Below are positions 53,917 through 62,933 of a DNA stretch of 64,000 bases, piece by piece. The stretch is taken from NCBI RefSeq assembly GCF_004004555.2, contig NZ_SACP01000003.1:186001-250000 (forward strand). Direction: 5' to 3'. A program made the translations under genes and the position numbers. The notes under the pieces were generated by a model. That model saw nothing but the letters and a program-made list of their open reading frames with translations. It made no database searches and was not told the origin of the DNA. Each line of letters opens with the position of its first letter. Positions within the stretch are counted from its first letter, which is position 1. Source of the stretch: Methylobacterium oryzihabitans (GTDB lineage Bacteria > Pseudomonadota > Alphaproteobacteria > Rhizobiales > Beijerinckiaceae).

Positions 53917-54456
53917 CTACTCGACCCCGGCCGGCTTCTCGTCGTCCCGGGCGCGGTGGAGCAGGAAGATCGACACCACCATCACCAGAATCAGCCCGGC
54001 CAGCACCCCGAGCTCGATCATCGAGGCGCGAAACAGCGCCTCCTTCTGCGGCGACCAGTCGGCGGCGTGCATCGCCTCGGCGGTCTGGAGCGTCAGCACC
54101 AGGACCCGCCGGATCGACGCGATCAGGCCGACGATCAGGAACGGTTCGCAGGTCAGCCGGCCCGAGCGCATCGAGACCCGCACGGTGTGCAGGATCTCGA
54201 CCAGCATCAGCAGGAACAGCAGCCGGTCGACCACGTCGAGGAGCTGCGAGGCGCCGCCGACCGACAGGATCGCCTTGCCGGTCATCCCGGCGGCGTCGAG
54301 CAGCGCCATCACCGCCGTGATCGCCAGCAGCACGCCGAGGGCGGCGTAGATCGCGTGCTCGGTGTGCAGGAACACGAAGGCGGAGAGCCGCGTCAGCCGC
54401 CCGCCTTCCTCGTCGGAATCGTCCGCCTTGTCTCCCGCCTTCGCGTCCTGGGCCAT
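53917..54456 (-). CDS. PsiE-family (phosphate-starvation-inducible) membrane protein
   Basis: This 179-residue protein has four hydrophobic segments (about 36-58, 75-92, 108-125 and 145-168). The conserved LLDVVDRLLFLLMLVEILHT and LTCEPFLIVGLIASIRRVLV are the hallmark of PsiE/YjbA proteins. Function is unknown; E. coli psiE responds to phosphate starvation and cAMP-CRP. The N-terminus is acidic. It lies between the crt genes and a small membrane peptide on the same strand. Confidence 0.82.
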   Translation of the reverse strand: MAQDAKAGDKADDSDEEGGRLTRLSAFVFLHTEHAIYAALGVLLAITAVMALLDAAGMTGKAILSVGGASQLLDVVDRLLFLLMLVEILHTVRVSMRSGRLTCEPFLIVGLIASIRRVLVLTLQTAEAMHAADWSPQKEALFRASMIELGVLAGLILVMVVSIFLLHRARDDEKPAGVE

Positions 54457-54488
54457 GGGGTCGGGTCTCCCGCTCTGGAGGGTTTGAG

Positions 54489-55382
54489 TCAGCGCGGGGC
54501 GCGCGGCATGCGGAACGGCAGCATCAGGCGCACCAGCGGGTTGGTGAACCGGTCGAGGTCGAGCGCCTCGTGCACCGGCCGCACCGCCTCGCCGCAGATC
54601 CGGGCCGAGAGCAGCGAGCGCGAGTAGAACGGCGCGTCCTCGAAGCGGCGCAGCACCGAGGCCGCGCCGTCGTCGCTGCGGGTCGCGCGCGGTAGGCGCC
54701 ACAGCGTCGGCGGCAGCCGCGCCGGCACCGGCGGCTCGATCGGCTGCGGGGTGCCGTCCGGATCGAAGCGCAGGGACAGGTCCTGGCGGCTGCCGTCGCG
54801 GCGCTCGACGTCGTAGAGGATCGCGGCGCCGCGCTTGAGCGTCGAGCGCGACCACGTCCAGCTCCGGAACGAATCCTCGAGCGGCACGTCGCCGTCGTTG
54901 GTGTCGAAATAGGCGTCGCCGCTCCAGCGCAGGGACGGGCGGTCGAACGCGACCTCGATCCGCGAGGCCGGGCTGAGCGGCCACCACCGGTGGCGGCCCT
55001 CGGCGTCGAGGGTGAACGGGCCCGGCGTAATCCCGGCCGGCCGCACCCGGATCGTGCCGGACAGGCGCGAGGGCAGGGGGCTCGTCACCTCCGCGACCCG
55101 GATCGTCAGGGTGGTGCCGTCCCAGTGCAGCGAACTCGGGCCGATCGCCAGCGAGGTCGCGTCGCGCGCGACGCTGCCGCGGGGCCGCTCGGTCATCGCC
55201 CAGGCGCCGGGCCGGCCGTACAGGACCACGTTGACGGCGGAATGGTTGAGCGGGTCGGCCCGCCCGCTCCAGGCGTAGTAGGGCGAGAAGACGCTGCCGA
55301 GGAACGCGATGACCGTGAGGCCGTGGCGGCCGTCGTCGCTGACCCCGTCGACGTACCACCAGGCATAGCCGCCGGGCGGCAC
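54489..55382 (-). CDS. crtC: Carotenoid 1,2-hydratase (hydroxyneurosporene synthase) CrtC
   Basis: This protein of about 297 residues has VPPGGYAWWYVDGVSDDGRH, TVIAFLGSVFSPYYAWSGR and NHSAVNVVLYG, the signature of CrtC. It adds water to the 1,2 double bond of acyclic carotenoids for spheroidene/spirilloxanthin-type synthesis. No ATG lies at the expected point. The nearest start is the GTG at 55382, two bases after the crtD stop (TGAGCGTG), but conserved residues FDLS lie just before it, inside crtD. The true start may therefore be an earlier non-standard codon. Read with crtD. Confidence 0.88.
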   Translation of the reverse strand: MPPGGYAWWYVDGVSDDGRHGLTVIAFLGSVFSPYYAWSGRADPLNHSAVNVVLYGRPGAWAMTERPRGSVARDATSLAIGPSSLHWDGTTLTIRVAEVTSPLPSRLSGTIRVRPAGITPGPFTLDAEGRHRWWPLSPASRIEVAFDRPSLRWSGDAYFDTNDGDVPLEDSFRSWTWSRSTLKRGAAILYDVERRDGSRQDLSLRFDPDGTPQPIEPPVPARLPPTLWRLPRATRSDDGAASVLRRFEDAPFYSRSLLSARICGEAVRPVHEALDLDRFTNPLVRLMLPFRMPRAPR

Positions 55383-55384
55383 GC

Positions 55385-56878
55385 TCAGGTCGAACCGAGG
55401 TCCCGCAGCACGCTCGCGGCCGCCAGCCGGCCCGACTGCGCCGCCATCGGCACGCCCGGCCCCGGATGGACGCTCCCCCCCGCGAGGTAGAGGCCCGGCA
55501 GCCGCGTGCGCGCCCCCGGCCGGCGGAACGACGCCATCCAGCCGTGCGAGGCCCGCCCGTACAGCGCCCCGCCCGTCGCCGGAAAAAGCCGGGCGAACTC
55601 CGTCGGCGTCGTCGTGGTCCTGGCCGTCTCGGCGATCGTCAGGCCGCAGGCGGAGAGCCGTCGGCTCATCGTGTCGTGGCATCGGGCGATCTCCTCCGGG
55701 GATAGCGGGGCGTCGCGCGCGGGCGCGTTGACGAGGCAGAGCAGGGCTTCGGGGGATGCGCCGTCGCCGCGATCCGGCAGGCCGTGATCGCCGCGCTCCT
55801 GCGCGCAGACGTAGACGGTCGGATCCCGCGGCAGGCGGGCGCCCTGGGTCAGGTCGGCGAATTCGGCGGCATAATCGGGCGAGAAGAACACGTTGTGGCG
55901 CACCAGGGGGAAGCCGTCGGGCCGGCCCGCCAACGCGAAGGTCACCGCCGAGAGCGAGCGCTCGGACGCCGGGACCGGCTCGACCGCCCGGGCGGGCTCG
56001 CGCCCGAACAGCCCGTCCGCCAGGGCGGCGGCGTCGGCATTCGCCACCACCCGGGTCGCCGGCAGCCGCTCGCCGGTCGTCAGCGTCACGCCCGCCACCC
56101 GCCCGCCCGCGACCTCGATCCGCTCGGCGCCCACCCCGTAGCGCAGGTCCGCTCCCCGCTCGGCGGCGAGGTCCGCCACGGCGGCGGCGAGGCGCGACAG
56201 CCCGCCCTCGACGGTCCACACGCCCTCCATCTCGACATGGGCGACGAGCATCAGGGTCGCGGGGGCCGAGAACGGCGAGGAGCCGCAATAGGTGGCGTAG
56301 CGGCCGAAGAGCTGACGCAGGCGCGGATCGCGAAAATGCTCGCACAGGGCCGTCCACATCGTCGTGAACGGCTGGATACGCATCAGGCCGCCCATCCCCC
56401 ACGGCCCGGCGCGCATCGCGAGGTCGACCGGGCTCGGCCGCTGGCCGCGGATGAACGGGCCTTCGAGGGTGCGGTAGATCTCGCCGGCCCGGGCGCGGAA
56501 GCGCCGGAACCCCTCGGCATCCCGTGCACCGGCGAAATCCGCGATGGCGGCCTCCGAGCGGGCGGGATCGGCGAACAGGTCAAGCCGCTCGCCCGCGCTC
56601 CAGGCGTGACGGGCGAGGATCGCCGCCGGGCTCAACGCCACCCGGGCGCCGAGATCGGCCCCGCACTCGGAAAAAATTTCCTCGAACACCCAGCGCATGG
56701 TGAAGACCGTCGGACCGGCCTCGACGCGGCAGGGACCGGCCGCGACCCGGCGCATCTTGCCGCCGGGCGTCGCCTCCTTCTCGACCAGCGTCACCGGCAG
56801 GCCGGCGGCGGCGAGCGTCAGCGCAGCGACGAGCCCGCCGATCCCCGCCCCGATCACCACCACCCGTTCGTCCGGCAC
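55385..56878 (-). CDS. crtD: 1-hydroxycarotenoid 3,4-desaturase CrtD
   Basis: This 497-residue FAD enzyme of the phytoene desaturase family has the dinucleotide motif VVVIGAGIGGLVAALTLAAA, then VEKEATPGGKMRR, EAGPTVFTMRWVFEEIF and the C-terminal GLYLAGGSVHPGPGVPMAAQ. It introduces the 3,4 double bond in 1-hydroxycarotenoids. The GTG at 56878 (MPDERVVVIGAG) is the likely start; the longer frame to 56995 crosses the PpsR-type boxes. It heads the crtD-crtC unit, divergent from crtE. Confidence 0.92.
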   Translation of the reverse strand: MPDERVVVIGAGIGGLVAALTLAAAGLPVTLVEKEATPGGKMRRVAAGPCRVEAGPTVFTMRWVFEEIFSECGADLGARVALSPAAILARHAWSAGERLDLFADPARSEAAIADFAGARDAEGFRRFRARAGEIYRTLEGPFIRGQRPSPVDLAMRAGPWGMGGLMRIQPFTTMWTALCEHFRDPRLRQLFGRYATYCGSSPFSAPATLMLVAHVEMEGVWTVEGGLSRLAAAVADLAAERGADLRYGVGAERIEVAGGRVAGVTLTTGERLPATRVVANADAAALADGLFGREPARAVEPVPASERSLSAVTFALAGRPDGFPLVRHNVFFSPDYAAEFADLTQGARLPRDPTVYVCAQERGDHGLPDRGDGASPEALLCLVNAPARDAPLSPEEIARCHDTMSRRLSACGLTIAETARTTTTPTEFARLFPATGGALYGRASHGWMASFRRPGARTRLPGLYLAGGSVHPGPGVPMAAQSGRLAAASVLRDLGST

Positions 56879-56902
56879 GCCGTTGATCTCCTGCCCGGGA
56901 AG

Positions 56903-56946
56903 TGTCAATCTAAAATGACACTCCGTAATGTTCAAACGAAATGACA
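56903..56946. promoter_or_regulatory. Tandem PpsR/CrtJ-type operators between crtD and crtE
   Basis: Two exact TGT-N12-ACA palindromes lie in the 85-bp divergent gap: 56903-56920 (TGTCAATCTAAAATGACA) and 56929-56946 (TGTTCAAACGAAATGACA). They are 8 bp apart, the spacing known to allow cooperative CrtJ/PpsR binding in purple bacteria. They should repress crtDC and crtEF under air or light. Confidence 0.87.
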
Positions 56947-56963
56947 GATGCGGGAGAGACGCC

Positions 56964-57848
56964 ATGGAAGGCCAGTTTGACGACGGTCGTCGCATCGAGC
57001 GGACCCTGGACGTGGCCGTGTCGTTCGCCGAGGCGCCCGGCGCGCCGCCGCGCCTCGCCGAGGCGATCCGCTACGCGGTGTTTCCGGGCGGGCACCGCAT
57101 CCGGCCGCGGCTGTGCCTCGCGGTCGCCCGTGCCTGCGGCGACGACGACCCGGCCGCCTCCGACGCGGCGGCGGCGGCGATCGAACTCCTGCACTGCGCC
57201 TCGCTGGTCCACGACGACCTGCCGTGCTTCGACGACGCAGCCGAGCGCCGGCGCAAGCCCTCGGTCCACGTCGCCTACGGGGTGCCGGTGGCCTTGCTCA
57301 CCGGCGACGCGCTGATCGTGCTCGCCTTCGAGACCCTGGCGCGGGGCGCCGCCCGGTCGCCGGCGCGCCTCGCCGCCCTGGTCGGGCTGGTGGCGCGGGC
57401 GGTCGGCTCGCCGGCCGGGATCGTCGCCGGGCAGGCCTGGGAATCCGAACCGCAGGTCGGCCTGTCGGTCTACCAGCAGGCCAAGACCGGCGCGCTGTTC
57501 GCCGCCGCCACCGTGACGGGGGCGGCCGCGGCCGGGTCCGAGCCGATGGGGTGGCGGCTGCTCGGCGAATATCTCGGCGAGGCCTATCAGGTCGCCGACG
57601 ACCTGCGCGACGTCGCCTGCCGCCAGGAGGAGGTCGGCAAGCCGGTCGGCCGCGACGTGACGCTCGGGCGCCCCAACGCGGCGGCTTTGCTCGGCATGGA
57701 CGGGGCGCTGCGCCGCCTGTCCGACCTCGCCCACGAGGCGATGGAGGTGATTCCCGACTGTCCCGGCATCGAGGCCCTGCGGGCCGAGATCCTGGCCCAG
57801 ACCCGGCTCTTCCTGCCGGCGCGGCTGGCGCAGAGCCTGGTGGCGTAG
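56964..57848 (+). CDS. crtE: Geranylgeranyl diphosphate synthase CrtE
   Basis: This 294-residue trans-prenyltransferase has the first Asp-rich motif DDLPCFDDA (Asp84 to Asp90) and the second DDLRD, with GHRIRPRL at the start and KTGALFAAA in between. It makes C20 geranylgeranyl diphosphate for carotenoids and for the bacteriochlorophyll tail. The ATG has GGGAGA upstream. It lies 17 bp from the second PpsR-type box. Housekeeping IspA is similar, but the location within the crt cluster supports CrtE. Confidence 0.9.
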   Translation: MEGQFDDGRRIERTLDVAVSFAEAPGAPPRLAEAIRYAVFPGGHRIRPRLCLAVARACGDDDPAASDAAAAAIELLHCASLVHDDLPCFDDAAERRRKPSVHVAYGVPVALLTGDALIVLAFETLARGAARSPARLAALVGLVARAVGSPAGIVAGQAWESEPQVGLSVYQQAKTGALFAAATVTGAAAAGSEPMGWRLLGEYLGEAYQVADDLRDVACRQEEVGKPVGRDVTLGRPNAAALLGMDGALRRLSDLAHEAMEVIPDCPGIEALRAEILAQTRLFLPARLAQSLVA

Positions 57849-57925
57849 GGATAGCCGGGGTGGCTCGTCACCGAACCCTCCCATCTCTGTGCAGGGCTAT
57901 CCGGCGACAGGAAAAGGCGCGGGTG

Positions 57926-58118
57926 TCCCCTCTCCCTGCGGGCGGGGAGAGGGCTGTCTGCACCTTGTCGTGCAGACAGCGAGCCCGAAGGGCGAGGGTG
58001 AGGGGGTGTTTCCGGAGGAGCCTCTTCCGGCCCCACCCCCTCACCCTCGCTCCGCCTCCGCTTGCCGACGACACGACAAGGTGTCGTCGGCCCTCTCCCC
58101 GCCCGCGGGGAGAGGAGA
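57926..58118. repeat. About 190-bp compound palindrome between crtE and crtF
   Basis: It has nested, mirror-arranged hairpins: cccctctccctgcgggcggg (57927) with its own GGGGAGAGGG; tgtctgcac/gtgcagaca; then gggcgagggtgagggggtg facing caccccctcaccctcgc. A centre at ccggaggagcctcttccgg follows, then ccgacgacac/gtgtcgtcgg and a second ccctctcccc/ggggagagg. The left and right halves are inverted copies of each other. It resembles the family of GC-rich intergenic palindromes dispersed in alphaproteobacterial genomes. It should form a strong RNA structure between the two genes. Confidence 0.75.
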
Positions 58119-58170
58119 TTGCCCGCGACACACCTTTCCCCGGACGGCTCCGCGCAGAGGGGGGAGGGCG

Positions 58171-59328
58171 ATGAAACCCGTCCCCCACGCCCTTCCGGCG
58201 ACCCCGGTCGCGTCACTCCCCTGGCGCGACCGCCTCCTCGCCCTGCGCCACCGCCTGATCGCCAGCCCGCGCTTCCAGCGTTTCGCCGCCGCCTTCCCGC
58301 CGACCCGGGGCATCGCCCGGCGCAACGCCCGGGCGCTGTTCGACCTCTGCGCCGGCTTCGTCTACGCCCAGGTGCTCGCCGCCTGCCTGCGGCTGGACCT
58401 GTTCCGCCTCCTCGCCGACGGGCCGCTCGCCCCGGAGGCGCTGGCCCGGCGCCTCGACCTGCCGCCCGACCGGGCGCTCTGCCTCCTGCGCGCCGCCGCC
58501 TCCCTCGGGCTGCTGACCGCCCTGCGCGACGGCCGCTTCGCCCTCGGCGATCTCGGGGCGGCGCTCCTCGGCAACCCGTCCGTCGCCGCGATGGTCGCCC
58601 ACCACGCCATGCTGTACGACGACCTGCGCGATCCGGTGGCGCTGCTGCGCGGCCAGGCTGAGCCGACGCGGCTGTCGGGCTACTGGGCCTATGCCGGCAC
58701 CGACGACCCGGCCGGCGTCGGCGAGGCGGCGGTGGCGCCCTACGGCGCCCTCATGGGCGCCTCGCAGGCGCTGGTCGCCCGCGACATCCTCGACGCCTAC
58801 CCGCTCGCCTGCCACGCCCGGCTCCTCGATGTCGGCGGCGGCGAGGGCGCCTTCGCGGTCGAGGCGGCGCGCCATGCACCGGCCCTCGCCGTCACGCTGT
58901 TCGACCTGCCGCCGGTCGCCGAACGCGCCGCGCGGCGCTTCGCCCAGGAAGGCCTGTCCGGGCGCGCCACCGCCCTCGGCGGCAGCTTCCATGACGGCTT
59001 GCCCCGCGGCGCCGACGTGGTGTCGCTGGTACGGGTCGTCCACGATCACGACGACGGACCCGCCCTCGCCCTGCTGAAGGCGGTCCGCGCCGCGCTGCCG
59101 CCGGGCGGCACGCTGCTGCTCGCCGAGCCGATGGCCGGCACGCCCGGGGCCGAGCCGATCGGGGACGCCTATTTCGGGTTCTACCTCCTGGCGATGGGAA
59201 GCGGACGGCCGCGGACCGCCGCCGAACTCTCGGGCCTGCTCGCCGAGGCCGGATTCGCGCGCATCCGCGAGCGCCCGACCCGGCGTCCGATGCTGGTGCG
59301 CCTGCTCGCGGCTCGCACGCCGACCTGA
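58171..59328 (+). CDS. crtF: Carotenoid O-methyltransferase CrtF (hydroxyneurosporene/demethylspheroidene type)
   Basis: This 385-residue class I O-methyltransferase has an N-terminal winged-helix dimerisation domain (about 60-130). The SAM-binding motif is LLDVGGGEGAFAVEAARHAP (Asp220 nearby), then VVSLVRVVHDHDD and GGTLLLAEPM. CrtF methylates the 1-hydroxyl group made by CrtC. Met at 58171 follows GAGGGGGGAGGGCG. It is separated from crtE by the compound palindrome and followed by the bchC promoter. Confidence 0.92.
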   Translation: MKPVPHALPATPVASLPWRDRLLALRHRLIASPRFQRFAAAFPPTRGIARRNARALFDLCAGFVYAQVLAACLRLDLFRLLADGPLAPEALARRLDLPPDRALCLLRAAASLGLLTALRDGRFALGDLGAALLGNPSVAAMVAHHAMLYDDLRDPVALLRGQAEPTRLSGYWAYAGTDDPAGVGEAAVAPYGALMGASQALVARDILDAYPLACHARLLDVGGGEGAFAVEAARHAPALAVTLFDLPPVAERAARRFAQEGLSGRATALGGSFHDGLPRGADVVSLVRVVHDHDDGPALALLKAVRAALPPGGTLLLAEPMAGTPGAEPIGDAYFGFYLLAMGSGRPRTAAELSGLLAEAGFARIRERPTRRPMLVRLLAARTPT

Positions 59329-59367
59329 TGGTCCTCCCACCGGCAGGCCGCGGTTCCGTCTCATGAG

Positions 59368-59411
59368 TGTAAAGTAAACTTGACACCAATAGACGCCCAT
59401 TTAGGATGACG
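59368..59411 (+). promoter_or_regulatory. bchC promoter with PpsR-type operator and degenerate partner
   Basis: The exact TGT-N12-ACA site at 59368-59385 (TGTAAAGTAAACTTGACA) contains -35 TTGACA (59380-59385). A 16-nt spacer and -10 TAGGAT (59402-59407) follow. At exactly 8 bp beyond the first box lies a degenerate second box, CGC-N12-ACG (59394-59411), which overlaps the -10. Binding of PpsR/CrtJ here would block the promoter of bchC-X-Y-Z. Confidence 0.82.
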
Positions 59412-59461
59412 AATGCCGCTTCGAGCGGCTTTCGTCCGCACTCGCGGAGGGGCCGTACCGC

Positions 59462-60397
59462 ATGCACGCGCAGGCCGTGATCCTCGACCGTCCCGAACGC
59501 CTCGGCCTCGCCCGGCTGGCTCTCGACGCGCCCGGACCCGCCGACGCGACCGTCGAGGTCGCGTGGAGCGGCATCAGCACCGGCACCGAGCGCCTGCTGT
59601 GGTCGGGCCGGATGCCGGACTTTCCCGGCATGGGCTATCCGCTGGTGCCGGGCTACGAATCGATCGGCCGGGTGGTCGAGGCCGGGCCGGAATCCGGCCG
59701 CCGCGTCGGCGAGACGGTGTTCGTGCCGGGGGCGCGCTGCTTCGGCCCGGTCCGCGGGCTGTTCGGCGGCGCCGCCTCGCACCTCGTCGCCGCCGGCAGC
59801 CGGCTGCGGCCGATCCCCGATTCCCTCGGCGAGCGCGGCATCCTGCTGGCGCTCGCCGCCACCGCGCATCACGCCCTCGCCGGCAGCGAGGGCCGGGGAC
59901 GCCAGCTCATCGTCGGGCACGGCGTGCTCGGGCGGCTGCTGGCGCGGATCGCGCGGATCGACGGCCTCGACCCGGTGGTGTGGGAGCGCGATCCCGCCCG
60001 CCGCGGCGCCGGCACCGGCTACAAGGTGATCGACCCGGATCAGGACGAGACGTCCTATGCCCGCGTCATCGACGCCAGCGGCGATGCCGGCCTCCTCGAC
60101 CGCCTGATCGCCCGGCTCGCCCCGGGCGGCGAGGTGGTGCTGGCCGGCTTCTACGAGGCGCCGCTCTCGTTCGCGTTCCCGCCGGCCTTCCTGCGCGAGG
60201 CGCGCATCCGCGTCGCGGCGCAGTGGCAGCCCGGCGACCTCGACGCCGTGGCGGCGCTCGCGGGCTCCGGCGCCCTGTCCCTCGACGGCCTCGTCACCCA
60301 CCGGCGCCCGGCCGGCGAGGCCGAGGCGGCCTACCGCACGGCGTTCGGCGATGCCGACTGCCTCAAGATGGTCCTCGACTGGAGAGCACAGCCATGA
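59462..60397 (+). CDS. bchC: Bacteriochlorophyllide a dehydrogenase BchC
   Basis: This 311-residue medium-chain dehydrogenase-like protein has VAWSGISTGTERLLWSGRMP, FPGMGYPLVPGYESIGRVVE and VGHGVLGRLLARI as nucleotide loop, all typical of BchC. It oxidises the 3-hydroxyethyl group of bacteriochlorophyllide to the 3-acetyl form. First gene of bchC-X-Y-Z; 4-nt ATGA overlap with bchX. Confidence 0.93.
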   Translation: MHAQAVILDRPERLGLARLALDAPGPADATVEVAWSGISTGTERLLWSGRMPDFPGMGYPLVPGYESIGRVVEAGPESGRRVGETVFVPGARCFGPVRGLFGGAASHLVAAGSRLRPIPDSLGERGILLALAATAHHALAGSEGRGRQLIVGHGVLGRLLARIARIDGLDPVVWERDPARRGAGTGYKVIDPDQDETSYARVIDASGDAGLLDRLIARLAPGGEVVLAGFYEAPLSFAFPPAFLREARIRVAAQWQPGDLDAVAALAGSGALSLDGLVTHRRPAGEAEAAYRTAFGDADCLKMVLDWRAQP

Positions 60398-61392
60398 ACG
60401 CTTCGCTGAACGGCGCCGCGCTCCAAGCCTCGATCCTGCGCGCCGAGGCCGCGATCCCGCCGGACCCGGTCCCGACCGCGGCGACCCGCGAGACCCAGAT
60501 CATCGCGATCTACGGCAAGGGCGGCATCGGCAAGAGCTTCACGCTCGCCAACCTGTCCTACATGCTCGCCCAGCAGGGCAAGCGGGTGCTGCTGATCGGC
60601 TGCGACCCGAAGAGCGATACCACCTCGCTGCTGTTCGGCGGCCGGGCCTGCCCGACGATCATCGAGACCTCGACGAGGCGCAAGCTCGCCGGCGAGGCGG
60701 TGGCGATCGGCGACGTCTGCTTCAAGCGCGACGGCGTGTTCGCGATGGAACTCGGCGGGCCGGAGGTCGGCCGCGGCTGCGGCGGGCGCGGCATCATCCA
60801 CGGCTTCGAGCTGCTGGAAAAGCTCGGCTTCCACGAATGGGGCTTCGACTACGTCCTGCTCGACTTTCTCGGCGACGTGGTCTGCGGCGGCTTCGGCCTG
60901 CCGATCGCCCGCGACATGTGCCAGAAGGTCATCGTCGTCGGCTCGAACGACCTGCAGTCGCTCTACGTCGCCAACAACGTCTGCTCGGCGGTGGAATACT
61001 TCCGCAAGCTCGGCGGCAACGTCGGCGTCGGCGGCCTCGTCATCAACAAGGACGACGGCACCGGCGAGGCGCAGGCCTTCGCGGAAGCGGCCGGCATCCC
61101 GATCCTCGCCTCGATCCCGGCCGACGACGACATCCGCCGGAAGAGCGCGAACTACGAGATCATCGGCCGCCCGGACGGGCGCTGGGGGCCCCTCTTCGCC
61201 GAACTCGCCGACAACATCGGCTCCGCCCTGCCGCACCGGCCGACGCCGCTGTCGCAGGACGCGCTCCTCGGCCTGTTCAAGGGCGAGGCCGTCGGGCGCG
61301 GGGTGGTGCTCGATCCCGCGAGCGACGCGGACATGCGCGGCCGCCCGGTCGAGATCCGGCCGTCCCTCGAAGTCGTCTACGAGACGGTGTGA
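60394..61392 (+). CDS. bchX: Chlorophyllide reductase iron protein BchX
   Basis: This 332-residue nitrogenase iron-protein homologue has the P-loop GKGGIGKS (41-48), [12 protein letters not shown] and the two [4Fe-4S] ligand cysteines Cys129 (GRGCGGRG) and Cys164 (DVVCGGF) that bridge the dimer. It supplies electrons with ATP hydrolysis to BchYZ, reducing chlorophyllide a to 3-vinyl bacteriochlorophyllide a. It overlaps the bchC stop by ATGA. Confidence 0.96.
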   Translation: MNASLNGAALQASILRAEAAIPPDPVPTAATRETQIIAIYGKGGIGKSFTLANLSYMLAQQGKRVLLIGCDPKSDTTSLLFGGRACPTIIETSTRRKLAGEAVAIGDVCFKRDGVFAMELGGPEVGRGCGGRGIIHGFELLEKLGFHEWGFDYVLLDFLGDVVCGGFGLPIARDMCQKVIVVGSNDLQSLYVANNVCSAVEYFRKLGGNVGVGGLVINKDDGTGEAQAFAEAAGIPILASIPADDDIRRKSANYEIIGRPDGRWGPLFAELADNIGSALPHRPTPLSQDALLGLFKGEAVGRGVVLDPASDADMRGRPVEIRPSLEVVYETV

Positions 61393-61394
61393 CC

Positions 61395-62933
61395 ATGGGT
61401 GCCTCCCTGGACATCGCGGCGTTGCGCGCCCGGAGCGGCCCGGTGAATCTCGCGGCGACCCGCGAGGACGGCCACGGCTGCCATTCCGGCAAGGCGGCGA
61501 TGCGCGAGGCGGCGCAGGCCGCCGGCATGGGCGAGACCCTGGACGCCCTCAAGCGCGACTACCCGACCGGCCCGCACGACCAGCCGCAGAGCATGTGCCC
61601 GGCCTTCGGCTCGCTCCGGGTCGGCCTGCGCATGCGCCGCACCGCGACGATCCTCTCGGGTTCGGCCTGCTGCGTCTACGGGCTGACCTTCACCTCGCAC
61701 TTCTACGGCGCGCGCCGCACGGTCGGCTACGTGCCGTTCAACTCCGAGACGCTCGTCACCGGCAAGCTGTTCGAGGACATCCGCGACGCGGTCCACGCCA
61801 CCGCCGACCCGGCGCTGCACGACGCGGTCGTGGTCATCAACCTGTGCGTGCCGACCGCCTCCGGCGTGCCGCTGCGGCTCTTGCCGCGGGAGATCGACGG
61901 GGTGCGGATCATCGGCATCGACGTGCCGGGCTTCGGCGTGCCGACCCATGCCGAGGCCAAGGATGTGCTCGCCGGCGCGATGCTGCGGGTCGCGCGGACC
62001 GAGGCGGAGCTGGGCCCCGTCGCGGCGCCCCGCGAAGGGACGCCGACGCGAGGCCGCGACGGGCGTCCGACCGTCGCGCTGCTCGGCGAGATGTTCCCGG
62101 CCGACCCGGTGCAGATCGGCGCGCTGCTCGAACCGCTCGGCCTGAGCGCCGGCCCGGTGGTGCCGACGCGGGAATGGCGCGAGCTCTACGCGGCGCTGGA
62201 CGGCACGGCGGTGGCGGCGATCCACCCGTTCTACACCGCGTGCCTGCGCGAGTTCGAGGCGGCGGGCCGGCCGGCCTTCGGCTCCGCGCCGGTCGGCCAC
62301 GACGGCACCGCCGCGTGGCTCGACGCGGTCGGGCAGGCCTGCGGCGTCGCCCGCGCCCGCGTCGAGGCGGCCAAGAACCGGTTCCTGCCGGCGATCCGGG
62401 GGGCGCTCGCGGCGAATCCGATCCGCGGCCGGATCACGCTCTCGGGCTACGAGGGCTCGGAACTGCTGGTGGCCCGCCTTCTGGTCGAGAGCGGCGCCGA
62501 GGTGCCTTACGTCGGCACCGCCCTGCCGCGGACGCCGTTCGCCGAGGCCGACCGCGACTGGCTGGAGCAGCGCGGCTGCCGGGTGCGGTTCCGCGCCTCG
62601 CTGGAGCACGATCTCGCGGCGGTCGAGGAATACCGGCCCGATCTCGCCATCGGCACCACCCCGGTGGTGCAGAAGGCCAAGGAGCGGGCGATTCCCGCGC
62701 TCTACTTCACCAACCTGATCTCGGCCCGCCCGCTGATGGGCGTCGCCGGTGCCGGCTCGCTGGCCCAGGTGGTGAACGGGGCGATGGCGCAAGCCGCGCG
62801 GTTCGACGCCATGCGGTCGTTCTTCGCCGGCGTCGGCGAGGGCCACGCCGCCGGGATCTGGCAGGACGTGCCGAAGAAGCGCGCGGCGGTGAAGCGCGCC
62901 GCACCCGAGAAACCGATCGGGGAGATGGCCTGA
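61395..62933 (+). CDS. bchY: Chlorophyllide reductase subunit BchY
   Basis: This 512-residue nitrogenase component 1-like subunit has cysteines in [10 protein letters not shown] and [11 protein letters not shown] that should ligate the [4Fe-4S] cluster with Bch[21 protein letters not shown] and the late [11 protein letters not shown] and [18 protein letters not shown] are BchY landmarks. Met at 61395; a GTG at 61389 overlapping bchX is possible. One-base overlap with bchZ (TGATG). Confidence 0.95.
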   Translation: MGASLDIAALRARSGPVNLAATREDGHGCHSGKAAMREAAQAAGMGETLDALKRDYPTGPHDQPQSMCPAFGSLRVGLRMRRTATILSGSACCVYGLTFTSHFYGARRTVGYVPFNSETLVTGKLFEDIRDAVHATADPALHDAVVVINLCVPTASGVPLRLLPREIDGVRIIGIDVPGFGVPTHAEAKDVLAGAMLRVARTEAELGPVAAPREGTPTRGRDGRPTVALLGEMFPADPVQIGALLEPLGLSAGPVVPTREWRELYAALDGTAVAAIHPFYTACLREFEAAGRPAFGSAPVGHDGTAAWLDAVGQACGVARARVEAAKNRFLPAIRGALAANPIRGRITLSGYEGSELLVARLLVESGAEVPYVGTALPRTPFAEADRDWLEQRGCRVRFRASLEHDLAAVEEYRPDLAIGTTPVVQKAKERAIPALYFTNLISARPLMGVAGAGSLAQVVNGAMAQAARFDAMRSFFAGVGEGHAAGIWQDVPKKRAAVKRAAPEKPIGEMA

